From NCBI RefSeq assembly GCF_036013525.1, contig NZ_CP107853.1, positions 5,394,001 to 5,458,000 on the forward strand: 64,000 nt of DNA, given 5' to 3'. Below are positions 34,152 to 41,771 of this stretch, piece after piece. The DNA is from Nonomuraea sp. NBC_00507. GTDB taxonomy: Bacteria; Actinomycetota; Actinomycetes; Streptosporangiales; Streptosporangiaceae. Each line of letters opens with the position of its first letter. The first letter of the stretch is position 1. Below the pieces are notes generated by a model that saw only the letters and a list, made by a program, of their open reading frames with translations, was not told where the DNA came from and made no database searches. The translations under genes were made by a program, and so were the position numbers.

Positions 34152-34553
34152 ATGAACCGCATGACCGCCAAAGGCACCTTCGACACCGCAGACTGGAACG
34201 CCAAGCCGCCTTACGAGGACCGCGACGGCGTCACCCTCGGACTTGTGACCATGTCCAAGACCTTCCACGGGGACCTGACCGGCACCAGCGTCGTCACCTT
34301 GCTGGTGGCGAGCACTCCGGTGGAGGACTCGCGCTCCTACGTGGCGCTCGAACGCATCGAGGGCACGCTGCACGGCCGATCCGGCAGCTTCGTCGTCCAG
34401 CACAACGCGGTGAGCGACCAGGGTGAGCAGTCGCTGCGCATTTCCGTGGTGCCGGACTCGGCGACGGGGGAGTTGCGCGGCCTGAGGGGCGAGATGGGCA
34501 TCGTCATCGGCCCGGACGGCGGGCACTTCTACACCTTCGACTACCGGCTCTGA
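34152..34553 (+). CDS. DUF3224 domain protein
   Basis: A 133-residue protein matching the DUF3224 pattern: GTFDTADWNAKPPYE near the N-terminus, KTFHGDLTGTSV, YVALERIEGTLHGRSGSFVVQH and SGTGELRGLRGE-like GELRGLRGEMGI near residue 112. The family forms a small beta-barrel of unknown function. An alternative start is ATG 34161. It lies 27 bp after the F420-type oxidoreductase gene and may be co-transcribed with it. No signal peptide is present. Confidence 0.88.
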   Translation: MNRMTAKGTFDTADWNAKPPYEDRDGVTLGLVTMSKTFHGDLTGTSVVTLLVASTPVEDSRSYVALERIEGTLHGRSGSFVVQHNAVSDQGEQSLRISVVPDSATGELRGLRGEMGIVIGPDGGHFYTFDYRL

Positions 34554-34606
34554 TCCAGCAACGTACCGACCGGCCGGTACGTCGCGGGAGAGGAGCGCCG
34601 CCGCGC

Positions 34607-36301
34607 TCAGGTCACATCGAGGTTGAACAGGAACCCCATGGAATCCTCCCGGATGCGTTCGACGGTGTCGTAGAACAACCGGGCGGCCAGGTCCTTGTAG
34701 TGGGCCCGCGGGTCCTGCGAAGGTTCAGGGACGAATCCGACGGACAGATATTCCAGCGCGATCAAGTGCTCCTGCCAGGCTCTGTCGGTGACCGAGATCC
34801 ACACCCGGCGCGCCACCTCGGCGGCGAGGTCCTCGCCGAGGTCGTGCCGACGGCGCCGTAAGGCCGCCTGCGCGTCGGTCCGGACGCGTTCGATGACCTG
34901 CTCCCGCTCGCCGGTCAGGTCGTCTTCCGTCAATCGTGTGGGGTACAGATCGTGCAGGTGCCGGTGGAGGCCATGAGCGTCCGGGTGAAACATGGCCACA
35001 TAACGGTCGACGACCGAGTCCAGCGTCCCAGGCACCCAGTCGCCGTCCTCGCCGTGCAGGGCCGCCCTCCGTCGCGCGTAGATCGTGTCCCGCTGAATGC
35101 GGCGCACTTCCGTGAATTCGAGCAGGTCAGCGATCCATTGGCGAGCGGAGCGTGCGGTCGGGCCGTCCGGAGCGGGTAGGACGTCGTCGTCATGCGTGAT
35201 CATGACCACCGTCGCTCCGGCGAGAGCGTCCAGCATCGACGCGTGCGGGCCGGCCGTCGGCGACAGGCCGACCAGCGTGTCGTAGGTCCGGTAGTAGTCC
35301 CAGGGCAGGATCTCTCCGAGCGTCTGGGTCTCGTCGGTGATCTCGAGCCCTTCCTTCGCCTCCAAGGCATGCCGGATTTCCGCAGGAACATCACCCACGA
35401 CCGCGCCTTTGCGAACGGTGTAGTCGCGGTTCACGTGGTAGCAGTGGGCCGCCGCGAGTGCCTCCTCCACCCGGCGGCGCCGGATGAGGGTGAGAGGGTG
35501 CACACCATGGTCCAGACCCAGATGATCGAGGCCACGCGGGGTCAGCCGGGCCTGCCGTCCGGAGACGTGGAAGTGTTCGCCCGGCCGCAGGTATGGCACA
35601 CGCTCACGGGAGTCGCGATATTGGTCCGGCCGGCTCTCGGTGCGGCTGACGACAGCCGGGGACCTGCCGTGCTGGATGAGGATGCCGTCGATCCCATCGA
35701 GGATCGCGACCTGGCGGCCCCGCTGAACATACTCGTCGACCTGCCATGCCAGGTGGTCCCGCACGTAGTCGTAGCACAGCTCGTAGGCCGGGCTGTAGAG
35801 AACATCCGCCCCATACGCCTCCTTACGTTCCTCCGGCGTTGACCGGTCGGCGAGGAGCGCTGCTCGCAGCCCCAGGCGGTCGTACATCAGGGTGAACCGT
35901 TCGAAGTCCCGATCGGCAGGCTGCAGGCCGGTGACGACGTGCACGTCCGAATGCCGCACGGCGTAAACGCACGCGGCTAGCGCGGCCGCCATGGACCTGT
36001 CGGCGGCGTCCTTCACATCCGCGACACAGCCGTCGCAGAGCACGGCCGCGGCCGTCAGGTGCGCGGGGCGGACCGGCCCGAGGCTTGCCCGGACGGCCGC
36101 CTCCCGCGCCAGCGCCAAGGCCTCCACCGTCATGTCCGTACCCGACCCGAGCCGGCGACGCAGGCCAGACATGGCCGCAGGAAGATCGACATGAGTGAGC
36201 TCGTCCTGCTCCTCCACGCCCGCCATCACACGCGCCCACCGATCTGGCGTCCAATCTGTCGCCATGGCCGTATGAAACCACCGGCGGCACCATCGCTCCA
36301 T
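34607..36301 (-). CDS. SecA-derived protein lacking ATPase motifs and motor domain 2
   Basis: A 564-residue protein built from pieces of SecA. HVVTGLQPADRDFERFTLMYDRLGL and RSTPEERKEAYGADVLY correspond to the NBD1 block after Walker A; QVAILDGIDGILI replaces the Walker B/DEVD region. YHVNRDYTVRKGAVV and HALEAKEGLEITDETQTL match the pre-protein cross-linking domain, and YYRTYDTLVGLSPTA the end of NBD1. About 250 residues of NBD2 are absent. The chain resumes as scaffold/wing-like RRIQRDTIYARRRAAL, DRAWQEHLIALEYLSVGF and a terminal SMGFLFNL. The GEGKT-type Walker A is missing. It probably cannot move polypeptides by ATP hydrolysis. ATG 36265 is an alternative start. It is divergent from the SNF2 gene. 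Confidence 0.8.
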   Translation of the reverse strand: MERWCRRWFHTAMATDWTPDRWARVMAGVEEQDELTHVDLPAAMSGLRRRLGSGTDMTVEALALAREAAVRASLGPVRPAHLTAAAVLCDGCVADVKDAADRSMAAALAACVYAVRHSDVHVVTGLQPADRDFERFTLMYDRLGLRAALLADRSTPEERKEAYGADVLYSPAYELCYDYVRDHLAWQVDEYVQRGRQVAILDGIDGILIQHGRSPAVVSRTESRPDQYRDSRERVPYLRPGEHFHVSGRQARLTPRGLDHLGLDHGVHPLTLIRRRRVEEALAAAHCYHVNRDYTVRKGAVVGDVPAEIRHALEAKEGLEITDETQTLGEILPWDYYRTYDTLVGLSPTAGPHASMLDALAGATVVMITHDDDVLPAPDGPTARSARQWIADLLEFTEVRRIQRDTIYARRRAALHGEDGDWVPGTLDSVVDRYVAMFHPDAHGLHRHLHDLYPTRLTEDDLTGEREQVIERVRTDAQAALRRRRHDLGEDLAAEVARRVWISVTDRAWQEHLIALEYLSVGFVPEPSQDPRAHYKDLAARLFYDTVERIREDSMGFLFNLDVT

Positions 36302-36365
36302 CCCTCAGTTCGCCGCGACACGCGCCGATCGCCGCAGGCGTCCTCTAAGCGCTACCTTCTGGCCT

Positions 36366-38525
36366 ATGGAGTCATGGTCCACGGGGGACGTCCGGAGCTT
36401 GTTACGCCGGGCGGTGCGGCTGGCCGGCGACGCGCGGGAGCTCCTCGACGAGCATGACAAGGCGGTGGCGGAGGTCCGTGCCGCGCTCGAGCCGCTGCGC
36501 GGGCGGCATGCCCGGGCGGAACTCGCCGCCATGCCGGTTTCCCGGCTGAAGGACGTCACAGGCGGACGGCTGCGATTCGGGGCGTTGGAGGAGGCCGGCT
36601 ACACCACCGTGGTCAGCGTGCTCGACGCGACGGCGTACGAGCTGCAGAAAGTGCCCGGCGTCGGGCCGCAGACCCGATGGAAGGCGCAGAGAGCGGCCCA
36701 GCGCATCGCGCAGGCCGTGCGCGACTCCAAGATCGCTCACATCGACGTCGAGAGCCGGGACGCCGACACCACGCGGTTGCTCATCGCCCTGCACCGGTTG
36801 GTCGTCGCCGGTCCCGACCTGCCGCGTGCTCGGCACACTGCCGAGGTGGTCGTGCAGCGGCTCGACCGGTTGATCCCGCACGCCCGGCCCCTGAGCAATT
36901 GGTTACGCAGAATGTTCTCGGGAAAGCGGCGCCGCGCCAGGGCCGAGGAGGCCACGGAGCGGATCGCCGGCCTGCTGGCCGACGAGACCGAGACTAGGCT
37001 GCTCATCGCCCAGGCCACCACCGATCTGCTGCGGCCATTGCCGGATGGGATGCAGGCGTGGATCGACTTCGAGATTCGCGCCGCCGACTACTACAACCTC
37101 CTGGCGGAGCTGTCCGCCCTCGCCGCGCCGGACCGGGCCGCCGCGGAAGGGTTTCTGCCTGCAGACCTGGCGGAGCAGGTCAGGGAGCATGAGCTCGACG
37201 ACAGTCTGCGGCGGGTTTCGCTCCGGGGATACCAGGCGTTCGGCGCGCGGTTCGCGCTCGTCCAGCGCCGGGTGATCCTCGGTGACGAAATGGGATTGGG
37301 CAAGACGATTCAGGCCATTGCCGTTCTGGCGCACCTGCACGCCAACGGCACGACGCATTCCTTGGTGGTGTGTCCGGCGAGCGTACTGATCAACTGGCTG
37401 CGGGAGATCGAGGCCCGCAGCTCCTTAAAGGCCTATCGGCTGCATGGCGATGAGCGGCCCCTGGCGCACGCCGCCTGGCGGGAGAACGGCGGGGTCGCGG
37501 TCATCACGTTCGACGGGCTGCACCGGCTGGACCTCGTGCCGCAGATGGGGATGCTCGTCGTGGACGAGGCGCACTACGCCAAGAACCCGGAGACCCGCCG
37601 CTCCAAGGCGGTGGCCCGGTGGTGCCGTGTGGCCGGGTGGGCGCTGTTCATGACCGGCACGCCGATGGAGAACCGGGTCGAGGAGTTCCGCGCTCTGGTG
37701 GATCACCTGCAACCCGGGTTGTTTTCCAAGATCGAGCTGGGCGACGGGATCGAACGGGCGCAGGAGTTCCGCCGCGCCGTCGCGCCCGTCTACCTGCGGC
37801 GCAACCAGGTGGACGTGCTGACGGAGCTGCCCGAGCTGGTCCACGTGGACGAGTGGGAGGAGTTCAGCGCCGCCGACGCCGCCGCCTACTGCCAGGCGGT
37901 GGAGTCGGGGTCGTTCATGGCGATGCGCCGCGCCGCGTACGCGGTGCCGGAGCGGTCTGCCAAGCTGGAGCGGTTACGCGAACTGGTCGACGAAGCGGCT
38001 CGTACCGGGCTCAAGGTCGTCGTGTTCTCCTATTTTCGCGATGTTCTCACCACCGTCGGCGCGGCCATCGACTCGCCGATTCATGGGCCGCTCCGTGGCG
38101 ACCTCGGACCCGAACGCCGCCAGGCGGTGGTCGACGCTTTCACTGCGGCGCGGGGGCACGCGGTGCTGCTCGCGCAGATCCAGACCGGCGGGGTGGGGCT
38201 CAACCTGCAGGCGGCCTCGGTCGTCATCATCTGCGAGCCGCAGGTCAAGCCGACGGTGGAGAGCCAGGCCGTGGCCCGCGCCCACCGCATCGGCCAGGTG
38301 CGCCGGGTCCAGGTGCATCGGCTGCTCACGCCCGGCAGCGTGGACGAACGGCTGCTGCGGATCCTCTATGCGAAGGCGGAGCTGTTCGACGCCTACGCCA
38401 GGCGCAGCCACCTCGCCGAGTCCACGCCCGAGGCAATCGATGTCTCGGACGAGGCCCTGGCCGAGCGGATCGTCAAGGAGGAGCAGGAACGCCTCACCGC
38501 CGCGGCGAAGCCTGCGGAAACGTAA
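36366..38525 (+). CDS. SNF2-family helicase-like ATPase with N-terminal HhH
   Basis: A 719-residue SF2 translocase. A helix-hairpin-helix (ELQKVPGVGPQTRWKAQRAAQRI, residues about 92-114) precedes the motor. Motor motifs are GDEMGLGKTIQ near residue 306, VDEAHYAKNP near 400 (DEAH), MTGTPMENRVEE, and in the second RecA lobe QTGGVGLNLQAAS and ARAHRIGQVRRVQVHRL. The absence of nuclease or HNH motifs suggests DNA remodelling or translocation only. ATG 36366 has no Shine-Dalgarno; TACCTT (36353-36358) lies 7 nt upstream, consistent with a leaderless start. It is separated by only 64 bp from the divergent SecA-derived gene. Confidence 0.9.
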   Translation: MESWSTGDVRSLLRRAVRLAGDARELLDEHDKAVAEVRAALEPLRGRHARAELAAMPVSRLKDVTGGRLRFGALEEAGYTTVVSVLDATAYELQKVPGVGPQTRWKAQRAAQRIAQAVRDSKIAHIDVESRDADTTRLLIALHRLVVAGPDLPRARHTAEVVVQRLDRLIPHARPLSNWLRRMFSGKRRRARAEEATERIAGLLADETETRLLIAQATTDLLRPLPDGMQAWIDFEIRAADYYNLLAELSALAAPDRAAAEGFLPADLAEQVREHELDDSLRRVSLRGYQAFGARFALVQRRVILGDEMGLGKTIQAIAVLAHLHANGTTHSLVVCPASVLINWLREIEARSSLKAYRLHGDERPLAHAAWRENGGVAVITFDGLHRLDLVPQMGMLVVDEAHYAKNPETRRSKAVARWCRVAGWALFMTGTPMENRVEEFRALVDHLQPGLFSKIELGDGIERAQEFRRAVAPVYLRRNQVDVLTELPELVHVDEWEEFSAADAAAYCQAVESGSFMAMRRAAYAVPERSAKLERLRELVDEAARTGLKVVVFSYFRDVLTTVGAAIDSPIHGPLRGDLGPERRQAVVDAFTAARGHAVLLAQIQTGGVGLNLQAASVVIICEPQVKPTVESQAVARAHRIGQVRRVQVHRLLTPGSVDERLLRILYAKAELFDAYARRSHLAESTPEAIDVSDEALAERIVKEEQERLTAAAKPAET

Positions 38526-38606
38526 CATTCCGTCGGGTGATCCGGTGGCCGGTCAGCTGGTCCGACGATCTTCCGCCGCGGCGCCTCCTTCCGTACGATC
38601 ATCCAC

Positions 38607-38843
38607 GTGTCTGGCACTTGGACCGGCTTAGCACGCCGCTCCCGTCGCTCCCGAGCCGGCCGCCGCGCCGCGGCGCTCCTGCTCGTTGCCGGCTGGGGCG
38701 TCTATGCCCTGTGGCCGTCGAGCGTCACGAATGAGCCCATCCTGTACGGGGCGCCGGTCCACGACGAGGGTTGGGTGCTTCACCTACGATCCGGGCGCAG
38801 CCTAGAGCTCGGCGAGGTGCAGGCAGACACCCTCTCATCGTGA
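38607..38843 (+). CDS. Short membrane-anchored protein, probably N-terminal part of a split propeller gene
   Basis: A 78-residue product with a basic N-terminus and one transmembrane helix (ALLLVAGWGVYALWP, about residues 23-37), followed by GWVLHLRSGRSLELGEV. That block lines up with GWLVVGTSGRRWRLPD in the paralogue at 39438, where the propeller continues. Here the frame stops, while the expected continuation (SGDGHTIVYVQSN) is in another frame from GTG 38840. This suggests a frameshift or a real split with a GTGA overlap. TACGAT lies 7 nt before GTG 38607 and no ribosome site is seen. Confidence 0.55.
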   Translation: MSGTWTGLARRSRRSRAGRRAAALLLVAGWGVYALWPSSVTNEPILYGAPVHDEGWVLHLRSGRSLELGEVQADTLSS

Positions 38844-39454
38844 GCGGCGACGGTCACACGATCGTCTACGTCCAGAGCAACCGCGTGCAGGCACGCGACC
38901 TGCGGGACGGAACGGTCCACGACCTCGCCGACGCGGGCCGCCTTACCGACCTGCACGTCTCCTTCGACGGCCGGGATGTCACGGTCTCGTACCGGGATCG
39001 CACGCTGATCGCGAACCTCCGGACCGGCGAGCGCCGCACGGTTCCCGATATCTGCAGGGTGTCCGGCTTGTCCGCCACCGTCGTGTGGGGTGCGCCCGGC
39101 TGCGAACGCCGTGGGGAGGACGCCCGGCTCGTGACCGTGCGGCGCGATGGCACGGGGGCGTTCGTCGGCAAACTGACCGACGGGCTGGTATCGCCGGATC
39201 TGCGGCTTGTGGCGTCATATGACTTCGACGGCGTTCTGATCAGCGACGCCATGTCCGGCAAGAAGATCAAATTGATCAAGAGAGAGAATCCGGGCATCAT
39301 CGCCTGGTTCAACGATCACGAAGTCATCGTTGAAGGATCGCCGTACCAGCTCATCGACGTCAGGACGGGCGACAAGCGCCACGACCCGGCGCTGCCGGAC
39401 GAATGGATCCCTTACCTCACGTGGCCGGGGGCGGGTAATGACTGGCTGGGCTGA
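38840..39454 (+). CDS. Beta-propeller-like (TolB/WD40-type) protein, C-terminal part of a split gene
   Basis: A 204-residue protein from GTG 38840. It contains four or five short repeats of the type 'S-DG-x-I/V-x-Y ... V-x-D-x-TG', for example VSGDGHTIVYVQSNRVQARDL and LVSPDLRLVASYDFDGVLISD, as in TolB or WD40-like propellers. It lacks its own signal peptide or membrane anchor, which supports the view that it belongs with the 78-residue reading frame before it. It overlaps by 17 bp the next gene. Likely role is an extracellular or membrane-linked sensor domain, but this is inference. Confidence 0.55.
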   Translation: MSGDGHTIVYVQSNRVQARDLRDGTVHDLADAGRLTDLHVSFDGRDVTVSYRDRTLIANLRTGERRTVPDICRVSGLSATVVWGAPGCERRGEDARLVTVRRDGTGAFVGKLTDGLVSPDLRLVASYDFDGVLISDAMSGKKIKLIKRENPGIIAWFNDHEVIVEGSPYQLIDVRTGDKRHDPALPDEWIPYLTWPGAGNDWLG

Positions 39455-40691
39455 ACAGCAGGCACGCGCCGCGTCCCTGCTCGCCGGCCGATCGGCGGCG
39501 AGACTCGCCAGGGGCGGCGGCACCCCTGCCAGCTATTTCCGGATGTTTCGCCGCTTCCTGTCGCCGCTGCGTCTCTGGGATGCGCCCGCCTGGGGTCATG
39601 GACTGTCCCGGCGGCAGCGGGCGATCCTCGTGGCGACGCTGCATGAGGGATGGGACGAGGAGGACACCGCCGAGCTGTGCGGGTTGAGCCGGGCCAAGGT
39701 ACGAGCGCTCGCCGTACCGCAGGAGGAAAGGGCGGCGCTCGCCGCCCGGCTTCGGGAGGCGGCCACGATGCCGGCACCGGCGTCGGCGCGCTTTCCGAAA
39801 CTCGTCGCCGGCCTCTGCCTGCTCGGAGTGGCCGGCTCGGCTGCCGTCGTCCCGCTCGCCTCTCCAGCGCCGCCGCTGCCGGTTCTGCCCGCCGTGGCGG
39901 CCGAGCCCATTCGGTACGGCATGCGCGTCCGGGAGGAGCTGTTCCCCGAACGGATCGAGCCGTTCGCCTCAGCGGATCCGTCCGAAGGATGGCTGGTGGT
40001 CGGCACGTCGGGACGGCGCTGGCGGCTACCGGACGCCCTCCCGCAAACCGACGTGCAGGTGAGCCCGGATGGCCGCAAGCTCGCCTACTACAGCCTCGCC
40101 CGGATGCAGGTCGTGATCCAGGACGTCATGACCGGTGCGATCATTCCCGTTCCGACCGCCTTCTACAAGGCTGCCCTGGCTTTTTCCGCCGACAGCCGCC
40201 ATCTGGCCATGGAACAAGCGGACGACGTGGTCGTCACCGACGTACGGTCGGGCGTCGTCACGCGTATACGGGTCGACGAGTTCCTTCTTGGTTGGGCGGG
40301 CGATCATCTGGTGGTGAGCTACTCCTACGACGGGATCAAGGTCCTGGCCCTGGACGGCTCAGTGATCGCGAAGCTACGGGCAGCGGAACTGGATCCTCAA
40401 TGGGAGCTGGCCGTTTCGCCGGATGGCGAGGCGGTCGCCGTGCCCTCCGGCGGGCGTGTCCTGATCCTCGACCTCGACGGCAAGGTGATTCGCAAGGTCG
40501 ACGCCCACCTGCCGCCGACCGCCGAGCTCAGGCGCGTCTATCGATGGGTGGGACCTGGCGAGGTGCTGCTCTATGCGCCTGGTTACGGTTCAGCCACCGT
40601 CTACCTCATGGACGTGCTCACCGGCGCGACCCGGCCGGTCGCGCACGCTCCGCAGGTGGCCGGGCACGACATCACGATCGGAGCGGTATGA
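39438..40691 (+). CDS. Sigma-region-4-like HTH / membrane helix / beta-propeller fusion
   Basis: A 417-residue protein in three parts. Residues 56-92 resemble sigma-70 region 4 of SigE-type factors (LSRRQRAILVATLHEGWDEE, then TAELCGLSRAKVRAL). Residues 121-140 are one transmembrane helix. Residues 160-417 contain propeller-like repeats (VQVSPDGRKLAYYSL, AFSADSRHLAMEQADDVVVTD, AVSPDGEAVAVPSGGRVLILD). No sigma region 2 is present, so it cannot act as a full sigma factor. The layout suggests a one-component membrane regulator with an outside sensor. ATG 39438 overlaps the preceding gene, and the stop overlaps the next start as ATGA. Confidence 0.7.
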   Translation: MTGWAEQQARAASLLAGRSAARLARGGGTPASYFRMFRRFLSPLRLWDAPAWGHGLSRRQRAILVATLHEGWDEEDTAELCGLSRAKVRALAVPQEERAALAARLREAATMPAPASARFPKLVAGLCLLGVAGSAAVVPLASPAPPLPVLPAVAAEPIRYGMRVREELFPERIEPFASADPSEGWLVVGTSGRRWRLPDALPQTDVQVSPDGRKLAYYSLARMQVVIQDVMTGAIIPVPTAFYKAALAFSADSRHLAMEQADDVVVTDVRSGVVTRIRVDEFLLGWAGDHLVVSYSYDGIKVLALDGSVIAKLRAAELDPQWELAVSPDGEAVAVPSGGRVLILDLDGKVIRKVDAHLPPTAELRRVYRWVGPGEVLLYAPGYGSATVYLMDVLTGATRPVAHAPQVAGHDITIGAV

Positions 40692-41482
40692 AGGTCCGGC
40701 TCGCCCTGGCGGCACTCCTGCTGACGGCCTGCTCTTCCGCCGCCCCCGAGGATCCGAGCCCGTTCGCGCCTACGCAGTCCCCCGTCCGCTGGGTCCGCAC
40801 ATCAGGCATCGCCCGCCTCGCATCCGGCCAGGATGTGGCGATCCCGAACGTCGCGAAGGTCGTGGCCGTGAGCCGCGATGGTCATCGCATCGCCTACATC
40901 GACGACGTCTCGGATCGTTACATCGCGCTCGACCTGCGTACCGGTCAGATCCGGAAGCTCAACGCGAAACCGGTAGGCCGGGTCATGGCGCATGAGCCGC
41001 ACCTGGCCATCTCGGGCGACGGCGTGTTCTTCGCCACCTCGCCTGCGGAGGTCGCGGAAACCACGATCACCAACTTTGATACCAGCGAGACCAGGATCAT
41101 TAAAAATGTCTGCCGCCTCTACGGCGTGACCGCTTCGGGGGTGCTCGGCACGCGGGACTGTGAGGGCGACAGCGACCTGCGCTGGGTCTCTCCAGGCAAG
41201 AAACCGCGCGTCTTCGAGTTCCTCAACCGCAACGACGGGCCGTCGCTCTCACCCGATGGGAAGGTCATCGCGGTTCGAGGCTTCACGCTCATCGATTTCG
41301 CGACCGGTAAGGCGGTGCGGGACTTCCCGATCCCGGCCACCGAACAGTGGCTCGATGCCGATCACCTTCTGGCCAGGACCGGCAACGGGTATTACGCCGC
41401 CGATATCGGAACCGGCACCCTCACCAAACTCACTGTGGAAGCGCCCCCGTACGAGACGGTCCTGTTCGGCCGGTGGCAGTAG
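40688..41482 (+). CDS. Propeller-type lipoprotein
   Basis: A 264-residue lipoprotein. Residues 1-14 form a signal with lipobox LLTAC (Cys 15). The mature part has propeller-like repeats matching its two upstream paralogues: AVSRDGHRIAYIDDV then YIALDLRTGQIRKL, AISGDGVFFAT, and SLSPDGKVIAVRGFTLIDFATGK. It is translationally coupled to the sigma4-membrane-propeller gene and closes the three-gene set. It could be an extracytoplasmic partner or ligand-binding subunit for the membrane proteins. The substrate is unknown. The gene ends about 40 bp before the second recombinase scar. Confidence 0.72.
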   Translation: MKVRLALAALLLTACSSAAPEDPSPFAPTQSPVRWVRTSGIARLASGQDVAIPNVAKVVAVSRDGHRIAYIDDVSDRYIALDLRTGQIRKLNAKPVGRVMAHEPHLAISGDGVFFATSPAEVAETTITNFDTSETRIIKNVCRLYGVTASGVLGTRDCEGDSDLRWVSPGKKPRVFEFLNRNDGPSLSPDGKVIAVRGFTLIDFATGKAVRDFPIPATEQWLDADHLLARTGNGYYAADIGTGTLTKLTVEAPPYETVLFGRWQ

Positions 41483-41505
41483 CGGCCACCCCCTTAATCG
41501 CCATC

Positions 41506-41592
41506 TGGGCATACAGGGCAGTCTTCACCCGCATAAAGATCAAGGGCGGCCGGATCAGCGAGATCGCTGACCGACCGCCCTCTGACGACGAT
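41506..41592 (+). pseudogene. Second relic of a serine-recombinase C-terminus
   Basis: The plus strand encodes [20 protein letters not shown] followed by PSDDD. This is nearly the same peptide as the relic at 8105-8386, in the same orientation relative to the tRNA (pointing into its 3' end). Only about 29 codons remain. The frame continues through the tRNA without a stop. It is read as an integration scar, not as a gene. Confidence 0.45.
41524..41592 (-). repeat. Copy B of the inverted repeat shared with 8105-8170
   Basis: Its reverse complement matches 8105-8170 with 38 identical bases at one end and a 3-bp insertion plus a few changes in the rest. Only 4 bp separate it from the tRNA here, against 31 bp at copy A. 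It carries the same self-complementary GGGCGG...CCGCCC arms. Confidence 0.85.
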
Positions 41593-41596
41593 GTTG

Positions 41597-41669
41597 TGGA
41601 GCTATGGGGATTCGAACCCCAGACCTCCTCCATGCCATGGAGGCGCGCTACCAACTGCGCTATAGCCCC
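41597..41669 (-). tRNA. tRNA-Ala (anticodon GGC), copy B
   Basis: This 73-nt gene is identical over its whole length to tRNA-Ala at 8001-8073 but on the opposite strand. Acceptor, anticodon (GGC) and T-arm are as described there; CCA is not encoded. The 5' flank GCAA is also shared. A GATAAACT box about 20 bp upstream may act as -10. Confidence 0.97.
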
Positions 41670-41736
41670 TTGCCAAGTACGAGTTTATCGGACTCCACGA
41701 CTCCCAAAGTACGCTCTGGACATCTCACGAGAGAAG

Positions 41737-41765
41737 GGCCCGGCCCCAGGGTTCAGGGCCGGGCC
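41737..41765 (-). terminator. Hairpin terminator of the VWA lipoprotein gene
   Basis: GGCCCGGCCC (41737-41746) pairs perfectly with GGGCCGGGCC (41756-41765) around a 9-nt loop. It lies 6 bp after the stop of the minus-strand VWA gene and is followed on that strand by CTTCTCTC. Confidence 0.65.
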
Positions 41766-41771
41766 GGTGGC

